The notes beneath the pieces were generated by a model that ran no database searches, was not told where the DNA came from, and was given only the letters and a program-made list of their open reading frames with translations. Both the position numbers and the translations under genes were made by a program. From Chitinophagia bacterium (GTDB lineage Bacteria > Bacteroidota > Bacteroidia > Chitinophagales > Chitinophagaceae): DNA of 34,511 bases. Below are positions 1-8,299 of the stretch, in pieces. Position 1 is the first letter of the stretch; each line of letters begins with the position of its first letter. The stretch is taken from NCBI GenBank assembly GCA_009922495.1, contig RFVQ01000003.1, positions 1 to 34,511 on the forward strand, in the 5' to 3' direction.

Positions 1-871
1 AGCCTGGAAAATTCTGGAAAGAAACGGTCGCGCGCTGGATGCGGTTGAACAAGGCGCAAAAGTTCCCGAAGCAGATGAAAGCAACAAAACGGTTGGATAT
101 GGTGGATACCCCGACCGTGATGGTCGTGTCACCTTGGATGCCTGCATCATGGATGAAAACGGCAACTGTGGTTCGGTTATGGCCTTGGAACACATTAAAC
201 ACCCAATTTCTGTTGCCCGGATGGTGATGGAAAAAACCCCACATGTGATCCTGGTTGGTGATGGCGCACTTCAGTTTGCCCTTCAAAATGGCTTCAAAAA
301 AGAGAATTTGCTGACCCCTGACAGCGAAAAGGCCTGGAAGGAATGGCTAAAACAGGCCAAATATGAGCCGGTCATGAATATAGAAAACAAAACCTATCAG
401 GAACCCGTACCAGGTGCTTTTCCAGGAAGCATTGATAACCATGATACCATCGGGATATTGGCTTTAGACGCAATGGGAAATCTTAGTGGTGGCTGTACCA
501 CCAGCGGAATGGCATTCAAAATGCATGGACGGGTGGGTGACTCCCCTGTCATTGGCGCAGGACTTTTTGTAGACGGAGAAATTGGTGCCGCTACCTCAAC
601 TGGTGTTGGAGAAGAAGTTATCAGATGCGTTGGTTCTCATTTAGTTGTAGAATACATGCGACAAGGAAATTCACCCAGAGAAGCCTGCAAAAAAGTGGTG
701 GAAAGGATTGCCAAAAGAGACATGGAGAAGGCTAAAAAGATTCAGATTGGATTCCTGGCAATGGATAAATATGGCAATTACGGCGCCTATGCCCTTCAAA
801 AAGGGTTTAGTTATGCTGTAAAAACAAATGATAAAGAGGTAGTTATACCAGGTGAATATTTTTTTGAATAA
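1..871 (+). CDS. N4-(beta-N-acetylglucosaminyl)-L-asparaginase (glycosylasparaginase), 5' end missing
   Basis: The frame is open from base 2 to the TAA at 869-871, so the gene starts before the window; the ATG at 134 in the ORF track is internal. About 289 residues are visible. The enzyme family is an Ntn hydrolase that cleaves the GlcNAc-asparagine bond left after N-glycoprotein breakdown, giving aspartate, ammonia and GlcNAc. The precursor is known to self-cleave before a threonine that becomes the nucleophile. That site is visible as NHDTIGILALD, with the Thr codon at 446-448, followed by the family-typical GGCTTSGMAFK and GRVGDSPVIGAG. The upstream part contains GYGGYPDRDG and LDACIMD, also typical. 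The missing 40-60 residues would hold any signal peptide, so the location cannot be read. The cutC-like gene follows after 2 nt, pointing to one transcript. Family assignment is firm; substrate is inferred from the family. Confidence 0.93.
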   Translation, partial: AWKILERNGRALDAVEQGAKVPEADESNKTVGYGGYPDRDGRVTLDACIMDENGNCGSVMALEHIKHPISVARMVMEKTPHVILVGDGALQFALQNGFKKENLLTPDSEKAWKEWLKQAKYEPVMNIENKTYQEPVPGAFPGSIDNHDTIGILALDAMGNLSGGCTTSGMAFKMHGRVGDSPVIGAGLFVDGEIGAATSTGVGEEVIRCVGSHLVVEYMRQGNSPREACKKVVERIAKRDMEKAKKIQIGFLAMDKYGNYGAYALQKGFSYAVKTNDKEVVIPGEYFFE

Positions 872-873
872 GG

Positions 874-1605
874 ATGAAATACGAATTAGAAGTCATAGCC
901 TTTGATATTGATTCTTGTCGCTTAGCCCAGGAAGCCGGTGCAGACAGGATTGAACTCTGTGCCAACCCAATGGAAGGTGGCACAACTCCCTCATTGGGAA
1001 TGATCAAAGAAGCCAGAAGTCAAGCATCCATTCAGCTATTCCCCATCATCCGCCCCAGAGGTGGAGATTTTTTATATAATGATCAGGAATTCAATATTAT
1101 GTGCAATGATATTGAAGCATGTGTTGAGCTTGGTTGTGACGGTGTGGTCATAGGTTTGCTGAATGAAAATGGATATATAGATAGCAATAGGGTTCAAAAA
1201 CTGGTTGAGATTGCCGGCCCCATAGAAGTGACTTTTCATCGTGCATTTGACAGGGTAAAAGATCCCATCGTTTCCCTAGAAGAAATTATAGCAACTGGTT
1301 GTAAAAGAATTCTTACGAGTGGTTTAAGTCAACAATCTATTGATGGCATGGCTCAACTGAAATCAATGGTTCAACAAGCAGGAAACAGGATCACCATCAT
1401 GGTTGGCTCAGGGGTTACCTCCCATAACATCCATCAGATTGCTGCTGAAACCGGCGCCCACGCCTTTCATAGTTCAGCCAGAACCCGTCATGCTTCAAAA
1501 ATGACTTACCATAGTGAGACCATGAAAGAAGATCTTTCTACCTATACCATCAATCCGGAAGAAGTCCGAAATCTCAAAAAAGCACTAGACCAACATTTCC
1601 AATAA
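874..1605 (+). CDS. cutC: CutC family protein (TIM-barrel, 'copper homeostasis protein')
   Basis: The 243-residue protein is close to the usual CutC length of about 245-250. It shows the family signature regions: an N-terminal CRLAQEAGADRIELC strand-helix, IIRPRGGDF, a central DGVVIGLL strand, VTFHRAFDRV, and a C-terminal GSGVTSHNI loop. It has no signal peptide and should be cytoplasmic. CutC was named for copper tolerance in E. coli, but the biochemical role of the family is not settled, and I see no metal-binding Cys cluster here. The start ATG lies 2 nt after the glycosylasparaginase stop, and the next gene starts 7 nt downstream, so translation within one operon is likely. The neighbours concern glycan breakdown and cytochrome-like proteins rather than copper transport, so the copper label should be treated with care. 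Confidence 0.9.
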   Translation: MKYELEVIAFDIDSCRLAQEAGADRIELCANPMEGGTTPSLGMIKEARSQASIQLFPIIRPRGGDFLYNDQEFNIMCNDIEACVELGCDGVVIGLLNENGYIDSNRVQKLVEIAGPIEVTFHRAFDRVKDPIVSLEEIIATGCKRILTSGLSQQSIDGMAQLKSMVQQAGNRITIMVGSGVTSHNIHQIAAETGAHAFHSSARTRHASKMTYHSETMKEDLSTYTINPEEVRNLKKALDQHFQ

Positions 1606-1612
1606 AAGCCAT

Positions 1613-4369
1613 ATGCCAGCCCATTTTCACAAAAAATACCTTTTCACCTTCAGCGGTATCCTTGTTTTGGGTGCCGCCTATCTCCTGTTTTTCTCCAATA
1701 CCCCTGTGGACTACAATACACAGGTAAAACCCATCCTCAACCAAAAATGCATTTCCTGCCATGGTGGGGTCAAAAAAAAGGGGGGATTCAGCCTTTTGTT
1801 TAGAGAGGAGGCCCTCTCTCCCACCGAATCAGGCAAACCTGCTATCATTCCCGGCGATGCTGCCAACAGTGACATGATCCGCCGACTTCACCTTTCCGAT
1901 CCTGAGGAAAGAATGCCTTATAAGGAGGAGCCCTTGACAGATGAGGAGATTTCCATTTTGACCAGATGGGTCGATGAAGGGGCCAAATTCGGTACCCATT
2001 GGGCTTATCAAACCATAACATCTCCATCCATTCCTTCTTCCGGTTTTTTCTCCTTTTTTCAAAAACAGTCTCCGCATCCCATCGATCGGTTCATAGATGA
2101 GAAATTGGGTGAAGTCGATCTCTCTCGTTCACCCGAAGCCGATAAAAAAACCTTGCTCCGAAGGGTATCACTTGACTTGATTGGCATACCTGCACCGGAT
2201 AGCATTGCCCAAAAATACCTGAACAGCAAGGATCCCAAAGCCTATGAAATATTGGTAGAGGATCTGATGTCAACCCCAGCATATGGAGAACGTTGGACTG
2301 CCCTCTGGTTGGATCTGGCCAGATTTGCTGATACAAAGGGTTATGAAAGGGATTATATACGGTCCATTTGGCGTTACCGCGACTGGCTGATCAAGGCTTT
2401 TAATGAGGATAAACCCTATGATCAATTTTTGGTCGAACAATTGGCTGGAGATCTTTTACCGGACCCTTCCGATGAACAATTTATTGCAACTGCCTACCAT
2501 CGGAATACCATGAACAATGATGAGGGGGGTACAGACAATGAAGAATTCAGAACTGCCGCCATCATCGACAGGGTCAATACCACCTGGGAAACCCTTATGG
2601 GTACCAGCTTTGCCTGTGTTCAGTGTCATAGTCATCCCTATGATCCTATCCGACATGAAGAGTATTATCGCTTCATGGCTTATTTCAACAATTCAAGGGA
2701 TGAAGACACTTATGACGAATATCCCTTGCTGAGAGAGTTTAGGCCGTCCGGTCAATTGCGCTATGATTCTGTGATGAACTGGATAAAAGGAAAGGGAACC
2801 AAGGAACAACTTATTTTTTATCGAAGCCTCTTGAAAACGGGACAACAATGCGTTAACAGTATTACCGCAGATTCAATGGTCAATGCAGCATTGGAAGACA
2901 CAAAATTTCTTCGGTTGAGGAAGATGGGATCGGCACGTTTTAAAAATGTTGATTTCACCGGCAAACCGAATATGCTGATCAGATTCCGCAATCCAATCGA
3001 CAAAGGGCTGCTCAATATCTACATGGATAGTATGAAAAATCCAGCTATCCAATCTGTTAAGATGGATAAGACCAAAGATGGATGGAACATTGTCAAGCTA
3101 ACCCTACCAAAGGAGATCAAAGGAAAACATGATATCTATTTACACTATGATAGCAAACTGCTGAAAAAGCCAGAAGAGAATGGTATGGTGATGGACTGGT
3201 TTGTCATGACACCGGACTTCCCCACCGATGGCAGTCCAGATTCCAAAATCCATGAAGCATTGTCGCTTCAAGTACTCAACCACCCGGATGCAGAACTAAC
3301 CCCCATCATGCTGGATAATCCTGCATACATGAAAAGGAAGACTCATGTATTTGAAAGAGGAAACTGGCTGCTAAAAACCAAAGAGGTTGAACCAGGAATA
3401 CCTGCCATTTTTGTGAATAACAAAGAGATCAAACAAAAAAACAGATATGGATTGGCTATGTGGATGACCGATAAAAAAAATCCATTGACTTCCCGAACCA
3501 TGATCAACCGACTTTGGGAACAATTATTTGGACAAGGTTTGGTGGAAACCCTTGAAGATCTTGGCTCTCAAGGAGCATTGCCAACACACCCTGAATTGCT
3601 GGATTATCTGTCCTATGAATTCATGCATACTGATAAATGGAGTATCAAAAAAACGCTCAAGAGGATGGTCATGTCAGAGACATACCGACAATCATCTGTT
3701 GTAACGCCCGACATGCGCAAAAAAGATCCTCTCAATAAATATTATGCCCGTGCGCCGAGGGTTCGTTTAACAGCGGAACAGGTAAGGGATCAGGCCTTGG
3801 CCATTTGCGGCGTATTGAGCCCGAAAATGTTCGGCCCTAGCGTAATGCCCTATCAACCTGATGGCATTTGGTCCTCACCTTACGACAATAGAAAATGGAC
3901 AATGAGTCAGGGAGAAGATCAATACAGAAGAGCCATCTATACCTATGTTAAAAGAACCGGCCCCTACCCTTCCATGATCAATTTTGACGGATCTGCAAGG
4001 GAAGTTTGTTTAACAAGAAGGATCAGAACCAATACTCCTTTACAGGCATTGACATTGCTGAACGATTCAACCTATTGGGATGTTTCAGTTCGTTTGGCAA
4101 AAAGCTGCTTGGCGTCTGAGCATCAGAATTTCACAAAGGCAATTTCCAAAAGCTATGAAAAAGCTACCGGAAAGCCAATCGATCCCCAAAAACAAAACAC
4201 ATTTGTTGCACTCTATAGAAACAGTTTGCTGAAATTAGGAGATGACACATCCAGGATAAAAACCATGCTTTCAGATTCTGTCTTTAGAAAGGGACAGAAA
4301 GAGTTGGCAGCACTATCTGTAGTAACCAATGCCATTCTCAACCTGGATGAAGTAATCACCAAAAATTAA
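1613..4369 (+). CDS. PSCyt1-DUF1549 (PSCyt2)-DUF1553 (PSD1) membrane-anchored cytochrome-like protein
   Basis: This 918-residue protein has an N-terminal membrane segment (about residues 9-27, YLFTFSGILVLGAAYLLFF) and then a planctomycete-type cytochrome domain. The CISCH heme-binding motif is at residues 46-50, with a possible Met ligand in RMPYKEEP near residue 101. DUF1549/PSCyt2 follows at about 155-370, with a second CVQCH at 335-339 followed by HPYDPIRHEEYY. A stretch of about 100 residues near 480-580 looks like a beta-rich carbohydrate-binding-type insert. DUF1553/PSD1 lies at about 640-890, ending in the typical RRIRTNTPLQALTLLND. The domains are thought to act outside the cytoplasm, possibly in substrate oxidation; no substrate is established. 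The stop codon overlaps the start of the DUF1501 gene (TAATG), the usual partner in Planctomycetes and Bacteroidota. Confidence 0.9.
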   Translation: MPAHFHKKYLFTFSGILVLGAAYLLFFSNTPVDYNTQVKPILNQKCISCHGGVKKKGGFSLLFREEALSPTESGKPAIIPGDAANSDMIRRLHLSDPEERMPYKEEPLTDEEISILTRWVDEGAKFGTHWAYQTITSPSIPSSGFFSFFQKQSPHPIDRFIDEKLGEVDLSRSPEADKKTLLRRVSLDLIGIPAPDSIAQKYLNSKDPKAYEILVEDLMSTPAYGERWTALWLDLARFADTKGYERDYIRSIWRYRDWLIKAFNEDKPYDQFLVEQLAGDLLPDPSDEQFIATAYHRNTMNNDEGGTDNEEFRTAAIIDRVNTTWETLMGTSFACVQCHSHPYDPIRHEEYYRFMAYFNNSRDEDTYDEYPLLREFRPSGQLRYDSVMNWIKGKGTKEQLIFYRSLLKTGQQCVNSITADSMVNAALEDTKFLRLRKMGSARFKNVDFTGKPNMLIRFRNPIDKGLLNIYMDSMKNPAIQSVKMDKTKDGWNIVKLTLPKEIKGKHDIYLHYDSKLLKKPEENGMVMDWFVMTPDFPTDGSPDSKIHEALSLQVLNHPDAELTPIMLDNPAYMKRKTHVFERGNWLLKTKEVEPGIPAIFVNNKEIKQKNRYGLAMWMTDKKNPLTSRTMINRLWEQLFGQGLVETLEDLGSQGALPTHPELLDYLSYEFMHTDKWSIKKTLKRMVMSETYRQSSVVTPDMRKKDPLNKYYARAPRVRLTAEQVRDQALAICGVLSPKMFGPSVMPYQPDGIWSSPYDNRKWTMSQGEDQYRRAIYTYVKRTGPYPSMINFDGSAREVCLTRRIRTNTPLQALTLLNDSTYWDVSVRLAKSCLASEHQNFTKAISKSYEKATGKPIDPQKQNTFVALYRNSLLKLGDDTSRIKTMLSDSVFRKGQKELAALSVVTNAILNLDEVITKN

Positions 4370-5856
4370 TGACAATGGAAAAAATCGTCAAAGAAGCCAG
4401 GCAGAAAACATTGTCCTTTCAAACCAGAAGACATTTTCTTCAGGATTGTAAGACTGGCATGGGGATGATGGCCCTTGGATCGATACTGGATGGATGCAAT
4501 TTTTTTGCTCCCCAAACGGATGCAGAAACGAGCAGCAATCCCTTGGATGTAAAAGCACCACAATTTCAAGGCAAGGCAAAATCTGTTATTTTCCTTCACA
4601 TGGCAGGTGCCCCATCGCAACTGGAGCTATTCGACTATAAGCCGGAACTCACCAAATTAGACGGACAGGATTGTCCGGACTCTTTTATCCAAGGAAAAAA
4701 ATTTGCTTTTATCCGAGGTGTTCCCAAATTGCTAGGGCCACAAGCGAACTTTAAGCAGCATGGTCAAAGCGGACTTTGGCTTTCTGATAATCTCCCTCAT
4801 TTTAGCCAGGTTATCGATGATGTCACCATTTTAAAAGCCGTCAATACAGACCAATTCAATCATGCTCCAGCACAATTGCTCATGCATTGCGGAACACCGA
4901 GATTGGGAAGGCCCAGCATGGGATCCTGGGTCACCTACGGATTGGGATCAGAAAATAGTAACCTGCCGGGATTTGTGGTGCTTACTTCCGGCGGCAGAAA
5001 CCCGGATGCAGGCAAAAGCATTTGGGGAAGCGGTTTTCTTCCATCCGTATACCAAGGCGTGCAATGCAGATCTGAAGGAGATCCTGTTCTTTTTTTAAAA
5101 GACCCCAATGGTTTTGACAGGGATATGCGCAAAGCATCGATTGAAACCATCAACAAGGTCAACGAATTGACCTATCAACAATACCAAGACCCGGAGATCA
5201 TGTCCAGGATCTCGCAATATGAGATGGCTTTCAAGATGCAAGTGGCTGTTCCAGATGTAATGACCATTGCAGATGAACCGGCATACATCCATGAAATGTA
5301 TGGAACTGAACCGGGACAAGAATCTTTTGCCAACAATCTTTTATTGGCAAGAAAACTGGTTGAAAAAGGAGTAAGATTTGTACAGCTTTTTGATTGGGGA
5401 TGGGACAGTCACGGAACCGATCCGGGTACAGCCTTAGACCTTGGATTTATCAACAAGTGCTATAAAATGGACAAAGCCATTTCAGCATTTTTGCTGGATC
5501 TCAAACAACGTGGCTTGCTGGAGGAAACCCTAGTGGTTTGGGGAGGAGAATTTGGCAGGACACCCATGCAGGAAAACAGAGATGGAAAACAAAATACTTT
5601 CAAAGGTCGAGACCACCATGCTGATGCTTTTTCCATGTGGATGGCAGGAGGTGGAATCAAAGGTGGCTTCAGTCATGGAGAAACAGACCCCATTGGATAC
5701 AATGCCATTGATGGAAAAGTTTCTGTTTATGATATTCAGGCAACCATCCTTCATCAATTAGGCTTTGATCACGAAAAACTGACGTACTCATTTCAGGGAA
5801 GATCATTCCGACTCACAGATGTTTTTGGTAAAAAAATTGACCCCATCATCGCTTAG
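4369..5856 (+). CDS. DUF1501 family protein with Tat-type signal
   Basis: The protein has 495 residues. The N-terminus carries a twin-arginine motif (TRRHFLQ, residues about 19-25), then a weakly hydrophobic stretch and a Cys in ILDGC that could be a lipid-attachment site, so export in folded form is likely. DUF1501 belongs to the alkaline phosphatase/sulfatase-like fold. Visible family regions include the early FLHMAGAPSQLELFDYKPEL, the DWGWDSHG segment, and the C-terminal VVWGGEFGRTPM with GRDHHADAFSMWMAGGG, where conserved Asp/His residues may bind metal. The start overlaps the previous stop by one base (TAATG). An ATG two codons later (4375) is an alternative. Genes of this family nearly always lie next to DUF1549/DUF1553 genes, as here, but the reaction is unknown. 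Confidence 0.9.
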   Translation: MTMEKIVKEARQKTLSFQTRRHFLQDCKTGMGMMALGSILDGCNFFAPQTDAETSSNPLDVKAPQFQGKAKSVIFLHMAGAPSQLELFDYKPELTKLDGQDCPDSFIQGKKFAFIRGVPKLLGPQANFKQHGQSGLWLSDNLPHFSQVIDDVTILKAVNTDQFNHAPAQLLMHCGTPRLGRPSMGSWVTYGLGSENSNLPGFVVLTSGGRNPDAGKSIWGSGFLPSVYQGVQCRSEGDPVLFLKDPNGFDRDMRKASIETINKVNELTYQQYQDPEIMSRISQYEMAFKMQVAVPDVMTIADEPAYIHEMYGTEPGQESFANNLLLARKLVEKGVRFVQLFDWGWDSHGTDPGTALDLGFINKCYKMDKAISAFLLDLKQRGLLEETLVVWGGEFGRTPMQENRDGKQNTFKGRDHHADAFSMWMAGGGIKGGFSHGETDPIGYNAIDGKVSVYDIQATILHQLGFDHEKLTYSFQGRSFRLTDVFGKKIDPIIA

Positions 5857-5880
5857 ACATAAATATTTGAAATAAAACGA

Positions 5881-7269
5881 ATGGATCCTATTTCAATAAT
5901 TGGCAGATTTCATCCAGTCCTTGTTCATTTACCGATTGGGATTTTTGTAGCAGCTATTTTGCTTGCTGCCTTGTCTATGGTTGAGAAATACAGATTCCTC
6001 AGGGATTCCACTCGCATCATATTGGGGATAGGCCTTATCACTGCAGTTCTTTCCATGGTGTCAGGATATGTTCTTTCTTTAGAAGGCAGCAATTCAGAAG
6101 CGGATGTTGAAATTCACCAATGGACTGCCATCGGGATGACATTGATCTATGCAGCGTATTTCTTTTTTAGCCCACTGATAACAAATCATAAATATCCCAA
6201 CTTAATTGCCTTGTTGATTTTACTGGGCAGCTTGGTTCTAACAGGACACCAGGGAGGATCGTTGACGCATGGTGAAAATTTTCTTTGGTCAATGGGTACA
6301 GAAAATGATAAAAAGACTACCCTTCCGGTAATTGCCGACATACAAAAAGCAGATATATACCGAGACATTGTTGGGCATACCCTGCAAACAAAATGTGTAG
6401 AATGCCATGGTGCCAACAAACAAAAAGGAAAATTGAGGCTGGATGATCCAACTTGGATCGACAAGGGCGGAAAGAACGGGGCTGTTCTGGTAAAGGGCGA
6501 TGCTGAGAACAGTGAGTTGATCAAAAGACTTTTATTGGATGAAAGTGATGATCATCACATGCCTCCTAAAGAGAAAGAACAACTGACCACTGCTGAAAAA
6601 TCAATTTTATCCTGGTGGATCCGCACAGGGGCTAAATACACTGCCACTGTTGAGTCTCTGGCACCAGATGAAAATATCTTGAAAGAGCTGGAAAATTTCA
6701 AGTCGAATCTGACAAGACCCGAAGTAAAAAATATTGAACGTCCAGTGGTTACCGCTGCAGATGCTTTGCTCATACAATCCTTAAAAAAAATAGGCTGGGT
6801 TATTTCCCCCATAGCTGTCAATGACAATCACCTGAGGGCTACAGGATTCAATCTGACAGTAGACATAGATTCTGCTCTCACCCTTTTGGGAGGGGTTGCA
6901 GATCAACTGATCGAACTGAAGTTGAACAAGTCAGGCATTAATGATTCAAGCATTTATAGAATTGAAAAGTTTCAATCCCTTGAAAAATTGTGGTTAGAGA
7001 ACAATTCCATTTCTGATATTGGAATCAATTCGATCAACAAGTTAAAGCATCTGCAATACTTGAACTTGTCGAATACACAGATCACAACAACCGGACTAAA
7101 AAAAATAATCAGTCTTGGTCAATTGAGATCCATTTATGTAAGCAGAACGGAAATACGTCCTGAAGACGCTAAACAGATGATGGCTTTGCTAAAAAATGTA
7201 AAAATATTCACCTCCGACAGTCTTCCTAAACTTCCAACCGACAGCCTGTTGGTCAAAAAAGAAAAGTAA
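5881..7269 (+). CDS. DUF2231 membrane domain fused to PSCyt1 cytochrome domain and leucine-rich repeats
   Basis: This 462-residue protein has three parts. Residues 1-135 form four membrane segments typical of DUF2231, with HPVLVHLPIG (His11, His16) and GHQGGSLTHG (His123, His130), which could bind heme b. Residues about 160-255 are a planctomycete-type cytochrome domain with CVECH (172-176) and HHMPPKE (Met227). Residues about 300-450 contain short leucine-rich repeats such as LEKLWLENNSISDIGI and LQYLNLSNTQITTTGL. It is 24 nt after the DUF1501 gene and is probably the last gene of the operon. It ends 2 nt before the stop of a convergent gene, with no terminator in between. I infer a membrane electron acceptor for the other cytochrome-like protein; this is not shown by the sequence. 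Confidence 0.87.
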   Translation: MDPISIIGRFHPVLVHLPIGIFVAAILLAALSMVEKYRFLRDSTRIILGIGLITAVLSMVSGYVLSLEGSNSEADVEIHQWTAIGMTLIYAAYFFFSPLITNHKYPNLIALLILLGSLVLTGHQGGSLTHGENFLWSMGTENDKKTTLPVIADIQKADIYRDIVGHTLQTKCVECHGANKQKGKLRLDDPTWIDKGGKNGAVLVKGDAENSELIKRLLLDESDDHHMPPKEKEQLTTAEKSILSWWIRTGAKYTATVESLAPDENILKELENFKSNLTRPEVKNIERPVVTAADALLIQSLKKIGWVISPIAVNDNHLRATGFNLTVDIDSALTLLGGVADQLIELKLNKSGINDSSIYRIEKFQSLEKLWLENNSISDIGINSINKLKHLQYLNLSNTQITTTGLKKIISLGQLRSIYVSRTEIRPEDAKQMMALLKNVKIFTSDSLPKLPTDSLLVKKEK

Positions 7270-7271
7270 AA

Positions 7272-8294
7272 TCAATGGAACAACCGCTGGTAGGATTTTA
7301 AGAGATGCAATTGATTTTTGGTTCTGTCAAAATTGTTCATTTCGTATTTAATTCCATAATATACATCTCCATTGAGAAAATCTGCCAAGAAACGAATGGC
7401 TTGCATGAAGATCATGAATTCACCTGCATATGGGATGAGTTCCTTTTCTTTTGAAGTCAACTGATCTGCCATTTTGGAAAGATAGCCTTCTATGATAGCA
7501 TCCTTAAAATCATTTCTGGCAAATATTGTTTCAAGATCAGTTTCTTCTTCAGATCCTGGAGAGAGATAGGTTCTGAACATATCGCCCAGGTCACTGATGA
7601 AATAACCGGGCATTACCGTATCCAAGTCAATCGGACAAATACCCTTTTTGTATTCATTGAAAAGTACATTGTTGATTTTGGTGTCATGATGTGTAACCCT
7701 TAGTTGATAGGCCCTATCCTGGAGTACAGCATTGAATCTATCCACAATATGTAAGTTGTCCATTACAAGTTTTATCTCATTCCCAGCAAGTTGAATACGC
7801 TCTGGAATACCGTTGGAAAGAGATTCATTGAACTGTTTCCAGCGAAAAGAAAGATCATGAAATCCAGGTATGGAGGGTTTTAAAAGACGGATATCAAATC
7901 CCTCAAAGGAAGAAGTAAATCGACCAAATTGAAGAGCCGCTTCATATGCTTCATCCGGAGAGTTGCAGCTATCAAAAGAACGAGAATTGGGTACGAAAGG
8001 GGTTAATCGGTAATATTCTCCCTGTTGAAGGGCATAGGGCTCCCCTTTCAGGGTATGCATGGGCATTGGAAAGAAAACCTCCTGTTGCCTGGAAACTAAA
8101 AAAGCCGATAAATGATCAAGGTTATCGGCAATATCCAATGGGTTTTTGAAGACGGAAGTATTCAGCTTTTGTAGGATGTATAACGACTTTCCATTGTTTT
8201 GAACTTTGTAAGTGGAATGGATCAAGCCATTTCCGAAAGGGATTGTGTCCAGTTCATGGTTTGTACCTAAGAAAGCTGATAATATTTCTTGCAT
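7272..8294 (-). CDS. N-acetylhexosamine 1-kinase-like phosphotransferase (APH family)
   Basis: The protein has a kinase-like (APH) fold. It resembles Bifidobacterium NahK over its full length from memory: an N-terminal FGNGLIHSTYKV nucleotide loop region, YILQKLNTSVF, the catalytic loop RVTHHDTKINNVLF, the metal-binding IDLDTVMPG, and the C-terminal RFLADFLNGDVYYGIKY. NahK makes GlcNAc-1-P or GalNAc-1-P from the free sugar and ATP. The sugar used here cannot be read from sequence. The ORF track starts at a TTG (8303) overlapping the serA stop; I prefer the ATG at 8294, 5 nt after that stop, giving 340 residues. It is probably cotranscribed with serA. It converges on the glycosylasparaginase operon, whose product releases GlcNAc, which supports an amino-sugar role. 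Confidence 0.8.
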   Translation of the reverse strand: MQEILSAFLGTNHELDTIPFGNGLIHSTYKVQNNGKSLYILQKLNTSVFKNPLDIADNLDHLSAFLVSRQQEVFFPMPMHTLKGEPYALQQGEYYRLTPFVPNSRSFDSCNSPDEAYEAALQFGRFTSSFEGFDIRLLKPSIPGFHDLSFRWKQFNESLSNGIPERIQLAGNEIKLVMDNLHIVDRFNAVLQDRAYQLRVTHHDTKINNVLFNEYKKGICPIDLDTVMPGYFISDLGDMFRTYLSPGSEEETDLETIFARNDFKDAIIEGYLSKMADQLTSKEKELIPYAGEFMIFMQAIRFLADFLNGDVYYGIKYEMNNFDRTKNQLHLLKSYQRLFH

Positions 8295-8299
8295 GAAGA

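Noticed and set aside
39-227. 62-residue plus-strand ORF at the left edge
   Set aside because: Out-of-frame shadow of the glycosylasparaginase, whose own frame is open from base 2 and matches the family throughout.
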